Shown in pieces: positions 1 to 9,539 of a DNA stretch of 64,000 nucleotides (positions within the stretch are counted from its first letter, which is position 1; each line of letters opens with the position of its first letter). The notes under the pieces were generated by a model. That model was not told where the DNA came from. It ran no database searches and was given only the letters and a program-made list of their open reading frames with translations. The position numbers and the translations under genes were made by a program. Source of the DNA: CAZJVD01 sp964549505 (GTDB lineage: Bacteria; Bdellovibrionota; UBA1018; CAZJVD01); contig CAZJVD010000002.1 in NCBI GenBank assembly GCA_964549505.1, forward strand, positions 62,001 to 126,000, given 5' to 3'.

Positions 1-1
1 T

Positions 2-21
2 CGCTTTAGAATTCTAAAGCG
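2..21. repeat. 20-bp perfect palindrome at the start codon of the first gene
   Basis: Bases 2 to 21 are self-complementary with no mismatch around the central AATT. The last base is the G of the GTG start codon of the downstream gene. It could be an operator or the end of a terminator hairpin from a gene outside the window. There is no T-run after it, so a terminator is less likely. The sequence upstream is not visible. Confidence 0.6.
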
Positions 22-1172
22 TGACTAAGAATGGATATTTCCGGATCGCTCTGACCGTCGTACTCGCGGGACTCGCTGCGAAGGCGGTTCCGTTTCTAAA
101 GTCCGGAGCGACGTATCACTTTACGGATATGACGAGCGAGCAGTTCATTGTCGGAGGCGCACGCAGTTACGTCGATGGCGGTTGGTTCACCCACTATGGT
201 CTGCCGACCTATGAGGGTTTTCGAACCGAGACACCTATCAAGAAGATTCAAGAGACCGGCGTCTACACTCATTTCCTTCCAGGTCCCGACGTATTCATGG
301 GTCTGATGCTTACGGTTTCCGGCGATCATCACGGAACGTTTGTACTCGCACGCCTTTTGATTCTCGCTTTTCTTTTGTTTTCTCTGGCGCGACTCGCTTA
401 TGCGCTTCGCGATCGAGTTTTCGAGCATCAACCGTGGAAAGCGATCGTGGTCATCACGCTTGTCGCGCTTGTTCCGGCGACCTATCGCTGGACGATGAGT
501 ATTTTTGGAAACACGATTTGGACGGCATGTGTCTTCTTGTTGATCGCACAGGGTCTCCGATCTGGTCCGTCGTGCACGGATTACGTAAAATCCGGTCTCT
601 GGGGTGGACTCGCGCTCTTCATGTTTCTGGAGGGCGCGTTCGTTGCGGCGTGCGCACCGATTTGCGGGGCGCTTCTATGCTTAGAACCAGATTGGCGACG
701 TTCGCTCGCGACAGGAACTCGACACGCGCTTGCGGCCGGCACCGGTATGATCGCGATCTTCGGACTGCACTTCGTGCAAGTCGCCCTCTTTCTTGGAAGC
801 CTGTCGCACGCTTGGACCGATCAGATCGGAACAGCGCTCACACGAGGCGAACATCGTGATGGTCCAGATCGCTGGGCCATGTTCGAAGCCATGAACGCAT
901 GGGTACGCGGGCATTTCTATATCGGCATTTGGGCGATGGTGGTCCTGGGAGCGATCGCGGTCTTCACGCAGTGGCGACGCGGACGTCGGTCACCGGCTGG
1001 GGTGTTGGCGATCGCAGCGGCCGTGAGTGCTGGGTATGCGTTTCCGCTACTGCTCATTCATCACACTTTTATTCATTCGTTCCGAACGCCGCGGTTTTTC
1101 ATGCTCTTGTTTATCGTGTGCTGGACACTCGTTCTCACGGTTGCCGGAACCCGACCCTCGAAATCCACTTGA
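21..1172 (+). CDS. Polytopic membrane protein, GT-C glycosyltransferase-like
   Basis: This 383-residue protein starts at a GTG directly after a palindrome. It has an N-terminal membrane segment, then a soluble loop of about 80 residues, then roughly eight further hydrophobic segments. That layout (TM1, a long first periplasmic loop with acidic residues such as DMTSEQ, then many helices) resembles GT-C enzymes, which transfer sugars from polyprenyl-phosphate donors on the outer face of the inner membrane. A GtrB/DPM1-type transferase two genes downstream could supply such a donor, which supports the guess. I recognise no specific family signature, so the function is inference. The start could lie upstream of the window, although the frame opens close to the edge. 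Confidence 0.6.
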   Translation: MTKNGYFRIALTVVLAGLAAKAVPFLKSGATYHFTDMTSEQFIVGGARSYVDGGWFTHYGLPTYEGFRTETPIKKIQETGVYTHFLPGPDVFMGLMLTVSGDHHGTFVLARLLILAFLLFSLARLAYALRDRVFEHQPWKAIVVITLVALVPATYRWTMSIFGNTIWTACVFLLIAQGLRSGPSCTDYVKSGLWGGLALFMFLEGAFVAACAPICGALLCLEPDWRRSLATGTRHALAAGTGMIAIFGLHFVQVALFLGSLSHAWTDQIGTALTRGEHRDGPDRWAMFEAMNAWVRGHFYIGIWAMVVLGAIAVFTQWRRGRRSPAGVLAIAAAVSAGYAFPLLLIHHTFIHSFRTPRFFMLLFIVCWTLVLTVAGTRPSKST

Positions 1173-1205
1173 ATTTATTAAATAAAATTAGTATATAAAC
1201 ACGTC

Positions 1206-2063
1206 GTGGGCCCCCGAAAAATTCTCATCACACTGCTGGGTAGTTGGTTTTGGACTGTTTCGGTTGCAGAGGCCGGTCCACTCCAGTGCCTCCGGTCGCT
1301 GTGCGGTTGGTTCAGACACAAAGAAACTGTCGCCAGTGCCCCGTCGTCGGACACTTCGGTACGCGTCCTCGCCATCAAGGCGGCTCTGAACGACCTATCC
1401 ACCGACCAGGATGACATTCAAAAGCTGTTTGCACTCTTCCGTGACCGTCGCTTTTTACCGCAGGCGGGCGTGGTGCATGTGTACGGTCCCGGCACGAACG
1501 CGTATGAGTGGCTTCTGCCGCTGGCAGCCCGACCCGATTGCAAAGTTTACGTGCACGAGATCGCATGGAAACTTTCAACACTGGGAGCATTCACAGGAGC
1601 CGACTTTCGTGTCGAGGGATCGATCGAATCCCTAAGGTATGCACGCACTCACACCCCTGAGATCCTCAAAGACATAAGTAAACACACCCCGAATTTTTTT
1701 TCAAACTCCGACATTCGATCCGCTGAAGATCTTGAACACGCGATGACCGATCGAATGATCGTGGTCGAGGAGACAAGCGATCAGATCGAGCATGGAGACT
1801 TGCCTCCCGCCGACGTGGCTCTGATGATCGGTCCTTTTGGCTACAGGGTAACGCCGACAGCGATAAACTCGACGGGCGTCGTGTGGCTTGTACGCGAAGA
1901 GGGCAGTGATTACGGAATCGAAAGAACCGGAGACTTCGATCAGGTCGCGTTCGAAGGAGAACTAGGCCGCTATCTTCCGAACCCGCTACATATTGAAGAT
2001 TCGGGAAAGTTCAGGACACAGAGCACAGGACCCGGTGTCTTGTTGGTTCCGAAACAGCGCTAG
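1206..2063 (+). CDS. Secreted protein of unknown function
   Basis: This 285-residue protein begins at a GTG 33 bases after the preceding gene, within an AT-rich spacer. The N-terminus is a signal peptide: basic MGPRK, hydrophobic ILITLLGSWFWTVSV, and likely cleavage after AEA. The mature part has no recognised domain. The stretch VHVYGPGTNAYEWLLPL followed by KVYVHEI looks like an alternating beta/alpha start of a Rossmann-like fold, but this is weak. It lies between two glycosyltransferase-type genes and may belong to the same surface-glycan operon. Function is unknown. Confidence 0.65.
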   Translation: MGPRKILITLLGSWFWTVSVAEAGPLQCLRSLCGWFRHKETVASAPSSDTSVRVLAIKAALNDLSTDQDDIQKLFALFRDRRFLPQAGVVHVYGPGTNAYEWLLPLAARPDCKVYVHEIAWKLSTLGAFTGADFRVEGSIESLRYARTHTPEILKDISKHTPNFFSNSDIRSAEDLEHAMTDRMIVVEETSDQIEHGDLPPADVALMIGPFGYRVTPTAINSTGVVWLVREEGSDYGIERTGDFDQVAFEGELGRYLPNPLHIEDSGKFRTQSTGPGVLLVPKQR

Positions 2064-2111
2064 CTCTATACACCTTGACCTCACGCGTCTTTTTTGATTC
2101 TCTAAGCACGA

Positions 2112-3101
2112 TTGAAAGTCAGCATTGTTCTCCCGATCTACAATGAACAGGAAACGTTGCCCGAGCTCTATCGGCAGATGAGCGCATTGCTCTCGCAGAT
2201 CATTCAAAAGTTTCCATCGGTACGCCCTGAAGATCTTGAGGTCCTTCTTGTCGATGACGGAAGCCGGGACGCCAGCGCATCGTTGATGGTCGAGATTCAC
2301 AAAAAAGATCCTCGCTTCAAGATTGTGCAACTCTCTCGCAACTTTGGTCATCAAATCGCGATCACAGCGGGAATGGAAGCCTCCATTGGCGACGCGACGG
2401 TGATCATGGATGCCGATCTCCAAGACCCACCCGAAGTCGTTCTTGAAATGCTTGCGAGCTGGCGATCGGGAAACGAGATTGTTTATGGTGTTCGAACATC
2501 TCGCAAGGGGGAGACTTGGTTCAAACAGAAAACCGCGGCAGCTTTTTATCGATTACTCGTCAGTCTAACGGATCTGAAAATTCCGACAGACACAGGTGAT
2601 TTTCGGCTCGTCGACCGGCGCGCGCTGGATGCGTTCTTAGCCCTACCCGAACGCAATCGTTATGTACGCGGAATGATGACCTGGGTGGGGTTCAAACAAG
2701 CTCCCGTCACGTTCATCAGAGACGAACGTTTTGCCGGAGAAACCAAATACCCGTTTCGAAAGATGGTCCGGCTCGCACTCAACGCGATGGTGAGTTTCTC
2801 GGACCGCCCGCTAAAGATCGCACTCAACCTCGGCCTCGCGATCAGTCTGCTCTCCTTCTTGGCGGGAGTTTGGGCCGTGATCGCGAAACTTTCCGGTTCC
2901 TATGTCGTTCCCGGCTGGACATCGCTCCTTGTGCTCGTCGGTTTCTTAGGTGGGGTCCAGCTCCTGGTCATCGGAATCCTGGGTGCTTACGTCGGCAGGA
3001 TCTACGACGAAGTCAAAGGCCGACCCCTGTATGTGGTGCGCCGGACTTATGGATTGAATACTCAGTCGCAACCGGCGGCGCGCGCGGTCGACACACACTA
3101 A
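2112..3101 (+). CDS. Family 2 glycosyltransferase, GtrB/DPM1-like polyprenyl-phosphate sugar transferase
   Basis: The protein (329 residues) starts at a TTG at 2112, where the fold's first strand KVSIVLPIYNEQETL begins immediately. The GT-A core occupies about residues 1-230. Its metal-binding DxD lies in MDADLQDPP (Asp100 and Asp102), and the TGDFRL motif is typical of GtrB, ArnC and DPM1 relatives. Two hydrophobic helices (about residues 235-255 and 270-295) form the C-terminal membrane anchor. Family members transfer a sugar from a nucleotide donor to undecaprenyl or dolichyl phosphate on the cytoplasmic face of the membrane. The lipid-linked sugar could then be used by the GT-C-like protein upstream. 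The sugar is unknown. Confidence 0.88.
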   Translation: MKVSIVLPIYNEQETLPELYRQMSALLSQIIQKFPSVRPEDLEVLLVDDGSRDASASLMVEIHKKDPRFKIVQLSRNFGHQIAITAGMEASIGDATVIMDADLQDPPEVVLEMLASWRSGNEIVYGVRTSRKGETWFKQKTAAAFYRLLVSLTDLKIPTDTGDFRLVDRRALDAFLALPERNRYVRGMMTWVGFKQAPVTFIRDERFAGETKYPFRKMVRLALNAMVSFSDRPLKIALNLGLAISLLSFLAGVWAVIAKLSGSYVVPGWTSLLVLVGFLGGVQLLVIGILGAYVGRIYDEVKGRPLYVVRRTYGLNTQSQPAARAVDTH

Positions 3102-3243
3102 ACCCCAAACGAACCTCTACACCAAATTCAATGACACGCCGTATCTCGTCATTTTAATGTCCTTAGTGTCCGTTAAATGCCCGTTTAATATTTTTAAATG
3201 ACCTGACAAGAACGGATGCTAGACTGGCTTGAGCGGGACTCCC

Positions 3244-3954
3244 ATGGCCAAACATCTTGCACACAAACCGCTTTCGATTTCAGCGTCGTCGTCGGCATCT
3301 TCAAATGCCCCTCGCGAAAAACTATTGTCCGCAGCGCGAAAGGTCTTCGCAAAGCATGGATTTGAAGGTGCAACGGTCAAGCTGATCGCGGACGAAGCTG
3401 CGATGAATCCGGCGTTGATCAGTTATCATTTTGGGGGGAAGGAAGCGCTTTACTGCGCCTGCATCGAAGAGATCGGACAGATTCGTCTCACGCGATCCGA
3501 ACAGATCTTACGGCCACCGCACTCTCTCGAAGACTTCACAGCACGAATCCGAATCTACATTGAAGATTTTTTTCGTCTTCATGAGGACCACCCCGATGTA
3601 ACGACTATTATCCACCGTGAGTGTGACGGCGATATGAAAATCACCCGCGAGGTCTTCCAGAAAACATTTCATCGCTCGTTCCTGCTGTTGAGAGATTTTT
3701 TTGAGGCGGCGAAGAAACAGCGGATCGTTCGAGGTGACGTAGATAGTCTCATGACCGCGGGCCTTTTTTTTGGCGGTTTTATCCATATGTTGAGAATGAA
3801 GAAAATGATCGAAAAGAGTTTCGGCTTGTCGCTCCGAACCCCGGAAGCGCTCGCCGAACTGATTGACGGCGCCGTCAACAATCTAGTTAACGGACTTGTA
3901 AGAGCCCCATCGATCAAAACGGCGTCAAAGTCGAAAAAAAGGAAGGAGCACTGA
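3244..3954 (+). CDS. TetR/AcrR-family transcriptional regulator
   Basis: The helix-turn-helix domain lies in the first third: REKLLSAARKVFAKHGFEGATV, then IADEAAMNPALISYHFGGKEALY, the classical TetR recognition helix. The C-terminal helical part resembles CerR/DUF1956-type ligand domains (RECDGDMKITREVF). The start is uncertain: a TTG at 3229 is in frame, but the ATG at 3244 follows a GAGCGGG ribosome-site-like sequence and is preferred (236 residues). It ends three bases before a tolC-like gene and an RND pump gene, so it most likely represses this efflux operon, including itself, until a ligand binds. The C-terminus is strongly basic (KSKKRKEH). Confidence 0.9.
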   Translation: MAKHLAHKPLSISASSSASSNAPREKLLSAARKVFAKHGFEGATVKLIADEAAMNPALISYHFGGKEALYCACIEEIGQIRLTRSEQILRPPHSLEDFTARIRIYIEDFFRLHEDHPDVTTIIHRECDGDMKITREVFQKTFHRSFLLLRDFFEAAKKQRIVRGDVDSLMTAGLFFGGFIHMLRMKKMIEKSFGLSLRTPEALAELIDGAVNNLVNGLVRAPSIKTASKSKKRKEH

Positions 3955-3956
3955 AA

Positions 3957-5390
3957 ATGCGAAGCCTGGTTCGAAGTATCTCCTCTATCACCGCTCTTCT
4001 TATACTCAGTGTGATGGAGAGTTCAGCAGAAACACCCCTCTCACTCGAGTCGTATCTCGCTCAGGTGGCCAGTCGAGACTCCGGTGTAGCGGCCGCAGAG
4101 CTCACCTCTCAGGCAGGTGTGCTGCAAGCAGCCGAGGGTCGGTTGCTCGTGATGCCATCGTTTTTCCTTGAGGCCAGTCATGGAATCGACAAGAAAAGGA
4201 GCGCTTTCTTTCCGGCCACGAGCACGACGCTCGACACGGTTACCTTTGGGTTTGTCGAAAACACGCCTTGGGGAACATCGGCGAAACTTTCTTACTTCTT
4301 TGATCACTACAACTACGAAGGCCTGGCGCCTGGCTTCGGTCCGAATCCTCCTAAATTTTACGAAGGTCGGCCACAGATCGAAGTGTCGCAGTCTTTTTGG
4401 CGCAATGGTTTTGGCGGAGAAATACGAGCTCAGAAGCGCGCGAGCGAAGCACGAGCTCTGTCATCGCATTTTTTTGAGCGCTTCAAACGCAAACGTATAC
4501 TCTCGGTGGCCGAAAGTGTGTACTGGCGACTAGCACTTGCTCGAGATTCGCTCGCAATCCAACGCAAGACCATGGAGCGCGCACAGATGATCTTTGACTG
4601 GAGTAGCCGACGCGCGCGACTCGGGCTTTCTGACCAAGCAGACGCGCTCCAAGCCGATGCAGGTAAAGCAACGCGTGAGCTTGATCTTCAGCTCGCGGTT
4701 GATCAGGAACGCGCCGCTCGCTTAGCATTCAACGATCTTCGCCGCGTTGCCGGCGATGCCGTTCCCGAAACGCTAGACCCTCTCGATCGAAAGCTATTTG
4801 ATTCACTGACTATTCCGCCGCGCGCTGAGAATCGTGATGACGTTCTCGCTGCTCAACACATGGAGACACTCCAAACGGCAACCATGGATCTCGCACGTCA
4901 TCGCAACCTTCCTAAATTTGATATTTACGGCGTGTATGCCGCCAATAGCTGGGAAGCTCAGCGCAGCGACGCGGTCGCTAACTCGTTTGAATTCGATCGT
5001 CCGTCGTGGCAAGTCGGGTTTAAATTTTCAACACCTCTGGACTTCTGGGCGCAGACAGACGCACTCAAGGGGTTTCGACTCGAGCGGCAAGCAGCAGGCT
5101 CCGTGCTCGATCGAACACGGATGGATCAAGAGACCGAGTGGACAAATCTTACCACGCAGTTTCGCGAAGCTCAGAACCGCTTCTTGATCACCAAAAGGAT
5201 CGAAGCGTCCCAGCTCAAAAAACTGGAGTACGAACAAGGCCGACTCAAGCGCGGTCGTACGACGACGTATCAGATCTTGCTTTTCGAACAGGATTACTCG
5301 CTTGCCGCGCTCACTCGATTGAGAACGGAAGCTGAAATTCTCGATCTCATCGCACGCATGCGTCTTTTCTCGGATGGAGGGGCTTCATGA
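3957..5390 (+). CDS. TolC-family outer-membrane efflux protein
   Basis: The 477-residue protein starts at an ATG eight bases after a strong GGAAGGAG site. A signal peptide ends near MESSAE. Two repeated halves of long amphipathic helices fit the OEP (TolC) fold: about residues 25-240 and 250-470, with SLESYLAQVASRDSGVAAAEL at the start of the first. Family members form a trimeric outer-membrane channel and periplasmic tunnel for tripartite pumps. The stop overlaps the start of the RND pump gene by four bases (ATGA), so the two are translationally coupled. A periplasmic adaptor gene, normally present in such operons, is absent here. Confidence 0.88.
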   Translation: MRSLVRSISSITALLILSVMESSAETPLSLESYLAQVASRDSGVAAAELTSQAGVLQAAEGRLLVMPSFFLEASHGIDKKRSAFFPATSTTLDTVTFGFVENTPWGTSAKLSYFFDHYNYEGLAPGFGPNPPKFYEGRPQIEVSQSFWRNGFGGEIRAQKRASEARALSSHFFERFKRKRILSVAESVYWRLALARDSLAIQRKTMERAQMIFDWSSRRARLGLSDQADALQADAGKATRELDLQLAVDQERAARLAFNDLRRVAGDAVPETLDPLDRKLFDSLTIPPRAENRDDVLAAQHMETLQTATMDLARHRNLPKFDIYGVYAANSWEAQRSDAVANSFEFDRPSWQVGFKFSTPLDFWAQTDALKGFRLERQAAGSVLDRTRMDQETEWTNLTTQFREAQNRFLITKRIEASQLKKLEYEQGRLKRGRTTTYQILLFEQDYSLAALTRLRTEAEILDLIARMRLFSDGGAS

Positions 5391-8300
5391 ATCTCGCAGA
5401 TCTATCGATTAAACGACCGACGTTCATCACATGCATCATCATCATGATGATGGCGGTTGGCTTGCTATCGATGCAACGCCTCGGAGTCGATCTGTTTCCG
5501 GATGTTACCTTTCCGGTCGTGGTGGTCACCACACCCTACCCAGGCTCCGGTCCTTCCGAAATCGAGACACTTGTCTCCAAACCTCTCGAAGACGAGATCA
5601 GTACGATCTCGGGAATCAAACGTCTTTCGTCGATCAACCAGGAGGGTGTCTCGACCGTCGTTGCTGAGTTCACTCTCGAAACGGATGTAAAGTTCGCAGA
5701 ACAACAGATTCGCGATCGTGTCGGTGGAGCTCGCCGTTCGCTTCCTCGTGACATTAAGGAGCCCGTCATCCGTCGCGTGGATCCGTCTGACTTACCCGTT
5801 CTCACGCTTGCGGTAAAAGGCGATCTCGAACCCAGCAAACTCTATGATCTGGCAAACGAAGTCATCAAACCGAAACTCGAGCAGGTCGAAAAGGTCGGCC
5901 TCGTCGAAGTGATCGGTGGTCGAAAGCGCGAGATTCAAGTCATCTTAGATCGTAATCGCCTCAAAGCGCATGACCTTTCGGCATCCCAGGTCGCGACACA
6001 ACTTGCTCTCGCTGGAGAAAATATCCCCGCTGGAAAAGTCGATCAATCCAAGAAAGAAACTGTCTTTCGAACACTCGGACAATTTCAGAACCTTAGCGAT
6101 ATCAAGGCCACGGTCATTAACTTTTTCGGAAGCGAAATTCCAACGCCCATTTCAACGATTGGAGAAGTAAAAGACGCACTCACAGACGAAACGTCACGGA
6201 CTTTTGTCAATGGCGAACAGTCGCTCTTCATCCTCGCGTTTCGGCAATCAGGCGCTAACACGATCCGTGTGGTCGATGGTCTCAAAGAGCGCGTCGCTAA
6301 CATCAACGAAGAGTTGAAAACCCAGCCCGGAAATGGTTCGGTCAGCGTCGTACGCGACGCGAGCGTTTGGATTCACGCCAACGTTCAAGACGTGAAAGAG
6401 TCGATTCTGATCGGTGTGGTGCTCGCAATCATCGTTGTCTTCTTTTTCCTCGCAAACGGTCGTTCGACGATTATCACTGGTCTTGCGCTACCGAGCTCGC
6501 TCATCGGCGCGTTTATCTTGATGGCAATGGCAGGTTTTACGATCAACATCATGAGCTTGCTGGCACTCAGCTTGTCAGTCGGACTCTTGATCGACGACGC
6601 GATTGTTGTCCGCGAGAACATCTTTCGACACCTGGAAATGGGAAAAGACCCGATCAAGGCTGCGAAGGAAGGCACAAGCGAAGTTCGCCTTGCGGTTATC
6701 GCGACGACGCTCACGGTGATCGCTGTTTTTGGTCCGGTCGCCTTTCTTAAGGGCGTGGTCGGTCAGTTTTTCAAACAGTTTGGTGGAACGATCTGCTTTG
6801 TGATGGCCATCAGCTTGTTTGACGCTCTGACTATCGCGCCGATGCTTTCGGCTTACTTCGCGGGCATCACCGAGTCGGCCGCGCAACGATTCTGGCCTAT
6901 CAAGATGTTCCAGAAGTTTCAGAACTGGCTGGATCGCATGTATGACATCGTCCTGAAGGCTTCGATTGGTCACCCTTTCAAAACCTTGGCCGTCAGCACC
7001 GCTGTTTTCTTTGTGTGCATTATTGCTGTCACAAAAGTTCCGAAGACGTTCTTACCTCCACAAGAAGCGGGAGAGTTTTCCGTGAGCCTTGATCTCCCTC
7101 CTGGATCGAATCTGGAGGCCATGACCGAAGTCGCTCATAAAGCGGACTTGATCATTCGGGCCAACAAGGAAGTCACACTGACATCGCTCACGATCGGAAA
7201 CCGCGATGGGGAGTCGAACGTCGCGGATCTTTACGTCAAACTTGTTCCTTTCAAGGAACGCGGTGTTTCGACGTCAGATTTTAAAGACCGCATTCGCGCG
7301 CAGCTCGTGGATTTGGCATCAGCTAATCCTAAAGTCAAAGACTACGACGCCGTCGGCGGCGGTCAGCGGCCTTTCAACCTCAACATCATTGGTTTTGACC
7401 AAGCGAAGCTCGAGGAGGTCTCGATGAAGGCCTTCGATAAGCTCAAAAACCATCCCGGGTTGGTCGATGTCGACATCAACTATCGCCCCGGAAAGCCTGA
7501 GTATCAGATTATCCCGAACCTCGGTCGTATGCAGATGCTCGGTGTTTCGACAGGAGCGATGGGACAAGAGCTCCGTAGCCAAGTCGAGGGAATCGTACCG
7601 GCGAAGTACCGCGAGAACGGCATCGAATACGACGTTCGTGTCCGCGTGAAAGATGATCAGCGTGATTTAGCAAAAAACTTTGCTAATATTTTTGTTCCCA
7701 ACATCAATAACAACTTAGTTCGCCTCTCCGATGTGGCAGAGGCGAAAGAAGCCGAAGGTCCTGCCAAGATCTATCGACAGGATCGGGGACGCTATATTCA
7801 GATAGCGGCTGATATTCGAGCAGGAGCTGGTATGGGCGAGGTCATGAGTGATATCGCCGAAATGTTCAAAACGCAGATTCCCTTGCCTCCGGGTATGCGT
7901 TACGGTTTCGTCGGGCAAGCTGAGAACTTCAAAGAGTTGAGCGAAAGCATGGCGATCGCAATGGGCATGGGCGTTCTATTTATCTTCATGGTGCTCGCGA
8001 GTCTCTATGAGTCGTTTGTCACACCCTTCACCATCATGCTGGCCCTCCCACTCGGTCTTTGCGGATCGTTTGTGGCCCTTTTCATTACAGGACAGTCGCT
8101 CAATATTTTTTCGATGATCGGCTGTGTGATGCTCCTGGGTGTGGCAACGAAGAACTCCATCCTTCTGGTCGACTACGCCAATCAAATGGTTCAACAAGGT
8201 AAGGATCGCGCCACAGCCATGCTGATGGCAGGACGTACGCGTTTACGTCCTATCTTGATGACAACGATGGCGCTGATCGCCGGTAGTATTCCGATCGCCT

Positions 8301-8521
8301 TAGGATTGAACGAGGCCTCACGTCAACGCACGAGTATGGGTGTTGCGATTGTGGGAGGGCTGATCAGCTCGACACTGCTCTCGCTTGTCGTCGTTCCAGC
8401 GTCATACGCGTACATTGATCGGTTTCGAGTGTGGAGTAACACTCTCATGAAGAAAATCTTCACGGCGGAATCGAAGGCGCGGGCGCCGACCGTTAACGGT
8501 TCCGAACACAAGAGTCTCTAG
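5387..8521 (+). CDS. RND-family multidrug/hydrophobe efflux transporter (AcrB/HAE1 type)
   Basis: At 1044 residues it has the full length of the AcrB family. TM1 is at residues 11-30, followed by the porter domain motif FPDVTFPVVVVTTPYPGSGP. TM4 carries the proton-relay pair Asp403-Asp404 (GLLIDDAIVV) and TM10 the partner Lys922 (GVATKNSILLVDYA), so it should be proton-driven. A second porter half and the TM7-TM12 block follow as usual. Substrates cannot be told from sequence. It is the last gene of the TetR-TolC-RND operon and ends ten bases before the convergent oppF. With no adaptor gene next to it, it must borrow one from another locus or work in an unusual assembly. Confidence 0.93.
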   Translation: MNLADLSIKRPTFITCIIIMMMAVGLLSMQRLGVDLFPDVTFPVVVVTTPYPGSGPSEIETLVSKPLEDEISTISGIKRLSSINQEGVSTVVAEFTLETDVKFAEQQIRDRVGGARRSLPRDIKEPVIRRVDPSDLPVLTLAVKGDLEPSKLYDLANEVIKPKLEQVEKVGLVEVIGGRKREIQVILDRNRLKAHDLSASQVATQLALAGENIPAGKVDQSKKETVFRTLGQFQNLSDIKATVINFFGSEIPTPISTIGEVKDALTDETSRTFVNGEQSLFILAFRQSGANTIRVVDGLKERVANINEELKTQPGNGSVSVVRDASVWIHANVQDVKESILIGVVLAIIVVFFFLANGRSTIITGLALPSSLIGAFILMAMAGFTINIMSLLALSLSVGLLIDDAIVVRENIFRHLEMGKDPIKAAKEGTSEVRLAVIATTLTVIAVFGPVAFLKGVVGQFFKQFGGTICFVMAISLFDALTIAPMLSAYFAGITESAAQRFWPIKMFQKFQNWLDRMYDIVLKASIGHPFKTLAVSTAVFFVCIIAVTKVPKTFLPPQEAGEFSVSLDLPPGSNLEAMTEVAHKADLIIRANKEVTLTSLTIGNRDGESNVADLYVKLVPFKERGVSTSDFKDRIRAQLVDLASANPKVKDYDAVGGGQRPFNLNIIGFDQAKLEEVSMKAFDKLKNHPGLVDVDINYRPGKPEYQIIPNLGRMQMLGVSTGAMGQELRSQVEGIVPAKYRENGIEYDVRVRVKDDQRDLAKNFANIFVPNINNNLVRLSDVAEAKEAEGPAKIYRQDRGRYIQIAADIRAGAGMGEVMSDIAEMFKTQIPLPPGMRYGFVGQAENFKELSESMAIAMGMGVLFIFMVLASLYESFVTPFTIMLALPLGLCGSFVALFITGQSLNIFSMIGCVMLLGVATKNSILLVDYANQMVQQGKDRATAMLMAGRTRLRPILMTTMALIAGSIPIALGLNEASRQRTSMGVAIVGGLISSTLLSLVVVPASYAYIDRFRVWSNTLMKKIFTAESKARAPTVNGSEHKSL

Positions 8522-8531
8522 ACTCTCTCAG

Positions 8532-9539
8532 CTAAATCGTCCCGTCGTCTTTGACCCTGATACAGGCCACGCGACGCGTGTCGGGATCTGGAATACTCTT
8601 TCGCGATTCGAGAACCGGCTCGATCTCGCGACACCGATGCTCGGCCTTTGGGCAGCGTGGGTGAAACCGACAACCACTCGGAGGCTGAATCGGAGATGGT
8701 GGGTCACCTTCAAGCAAGATTCGTCGACGCCCGCGCTCCAGCTCAGGGTCTGGCACCGGAATCGCCGATAAAAGAGCCTGTGTGTAAGGATGCATGGGCC
8801 ACTCGAAAAGACGTTCGGTGTCTGCTACTTCGACAATCTTTCCAAGATACATCACCGCCACTCGATCCGAGATATAGCGAACAACCGATAGATCATGAGA
8901 AATAAAAATCAACGTCAGGCGCCGCTTACGAACGAGCGATACGAGCAGATTCAAAATCTGTGATTGGATACTGACATCAAGTGCCGAAACCGGCTCGTCC
9001 GCAACAATCAACTTCGGCTCAAGCGCCAATGCTCGCGCAATCGCTATCCGTTGCCGCTGCCCGCCTGAAAACTCATGCGGGTACTTCTTCATGAAGCGCG
9101 ATGCAAGACCGACTTCTTTCATGAGCGAAGCCACGCGCGCTTCAATACTCGAGCTGTCGGCGTAACGATGCGACAATAGAGGCTCGGCCAATGTAGAAAA
9201 CACCGTCATCCGCGGATCCAGCGAGGCGTAAGGGTCTTGAAAGATCATCTGAAACTTTGGTCGTTCGCGACGTAGAGCTGCTCCTCGCAACGACGTGATG
9301 TCCTTGCCTTCAAAGAGTATTTTCCCCTCGGTCGGACGCACGAGTCTCATGATCGACCGACCTAACGTTGACTTTCCGCAGCCGCTCTCACCGACAAGAC
9401 CTAAGACCTCACCCGGGCGAACGGAGAGATCGACACCGTCGACAGCGCGCACACTTGCAACTCGCTTTTGGAAAACGCTGCCCTTGTAGATAGGAAAATG
9501 CGTCTTCAGTCCTCGAATTTCAATCAAAGGCTGACTCAT
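8532..9539 (-). CDS. oppF: Oligopeptide ABC transporter ATPase OppF
   Basis: ABC ATPase of 335 residues with Walker A (GESGCGKST), signature (FSGGQRQRIAIARAL) and Walker B (LIVADEPVSALD), plus the C-terminal Opp/Dpp extension with the Cys pair in CRFHPRCPKAEHRC, characteristic of OppD/F and DppD/F. It powers peptide import at the inner membrane together with OppD. The ATG at 9539 overlaps the OppD stop as ATGA, so it is preferred over a longer frame from 9572. It is the last gene of a six-gene minus-strand operon. Dipeptide or nickel specificity cannot be excluded from the ATPase alone, but the binding proteins look OppA-like. Confidence 0.92.
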   Translation of the reverse strand: MSQPLIEIRGLKTHFPIYKGSVFQKRVASVRAVDGVDLSVRPGEVLGLVGESGCGKSTLGRSIMRLVRPTEGKILFEGKDITSLRGAALRRERPKFQMIFQDPYASLDPRMTVFSTLAEPLLSHRYADSSSIEARVASLMKEVGLASRFMKKYPHEFSGGQRQRIAIARALALEPKLIVADEPVSALDVSIQSQILNLLVSLVRKRRLTLIFISHDLSVVRYISDRVAVMYLGKIVEVADTERLFEWPMHPYTQALLSAIPVPDPELERGRRRILLEGDPPSPIQPPSGCRFHPRCPKAEHRCREIEPVLESRKSIPDPDTRRVACIRVKDDGTI

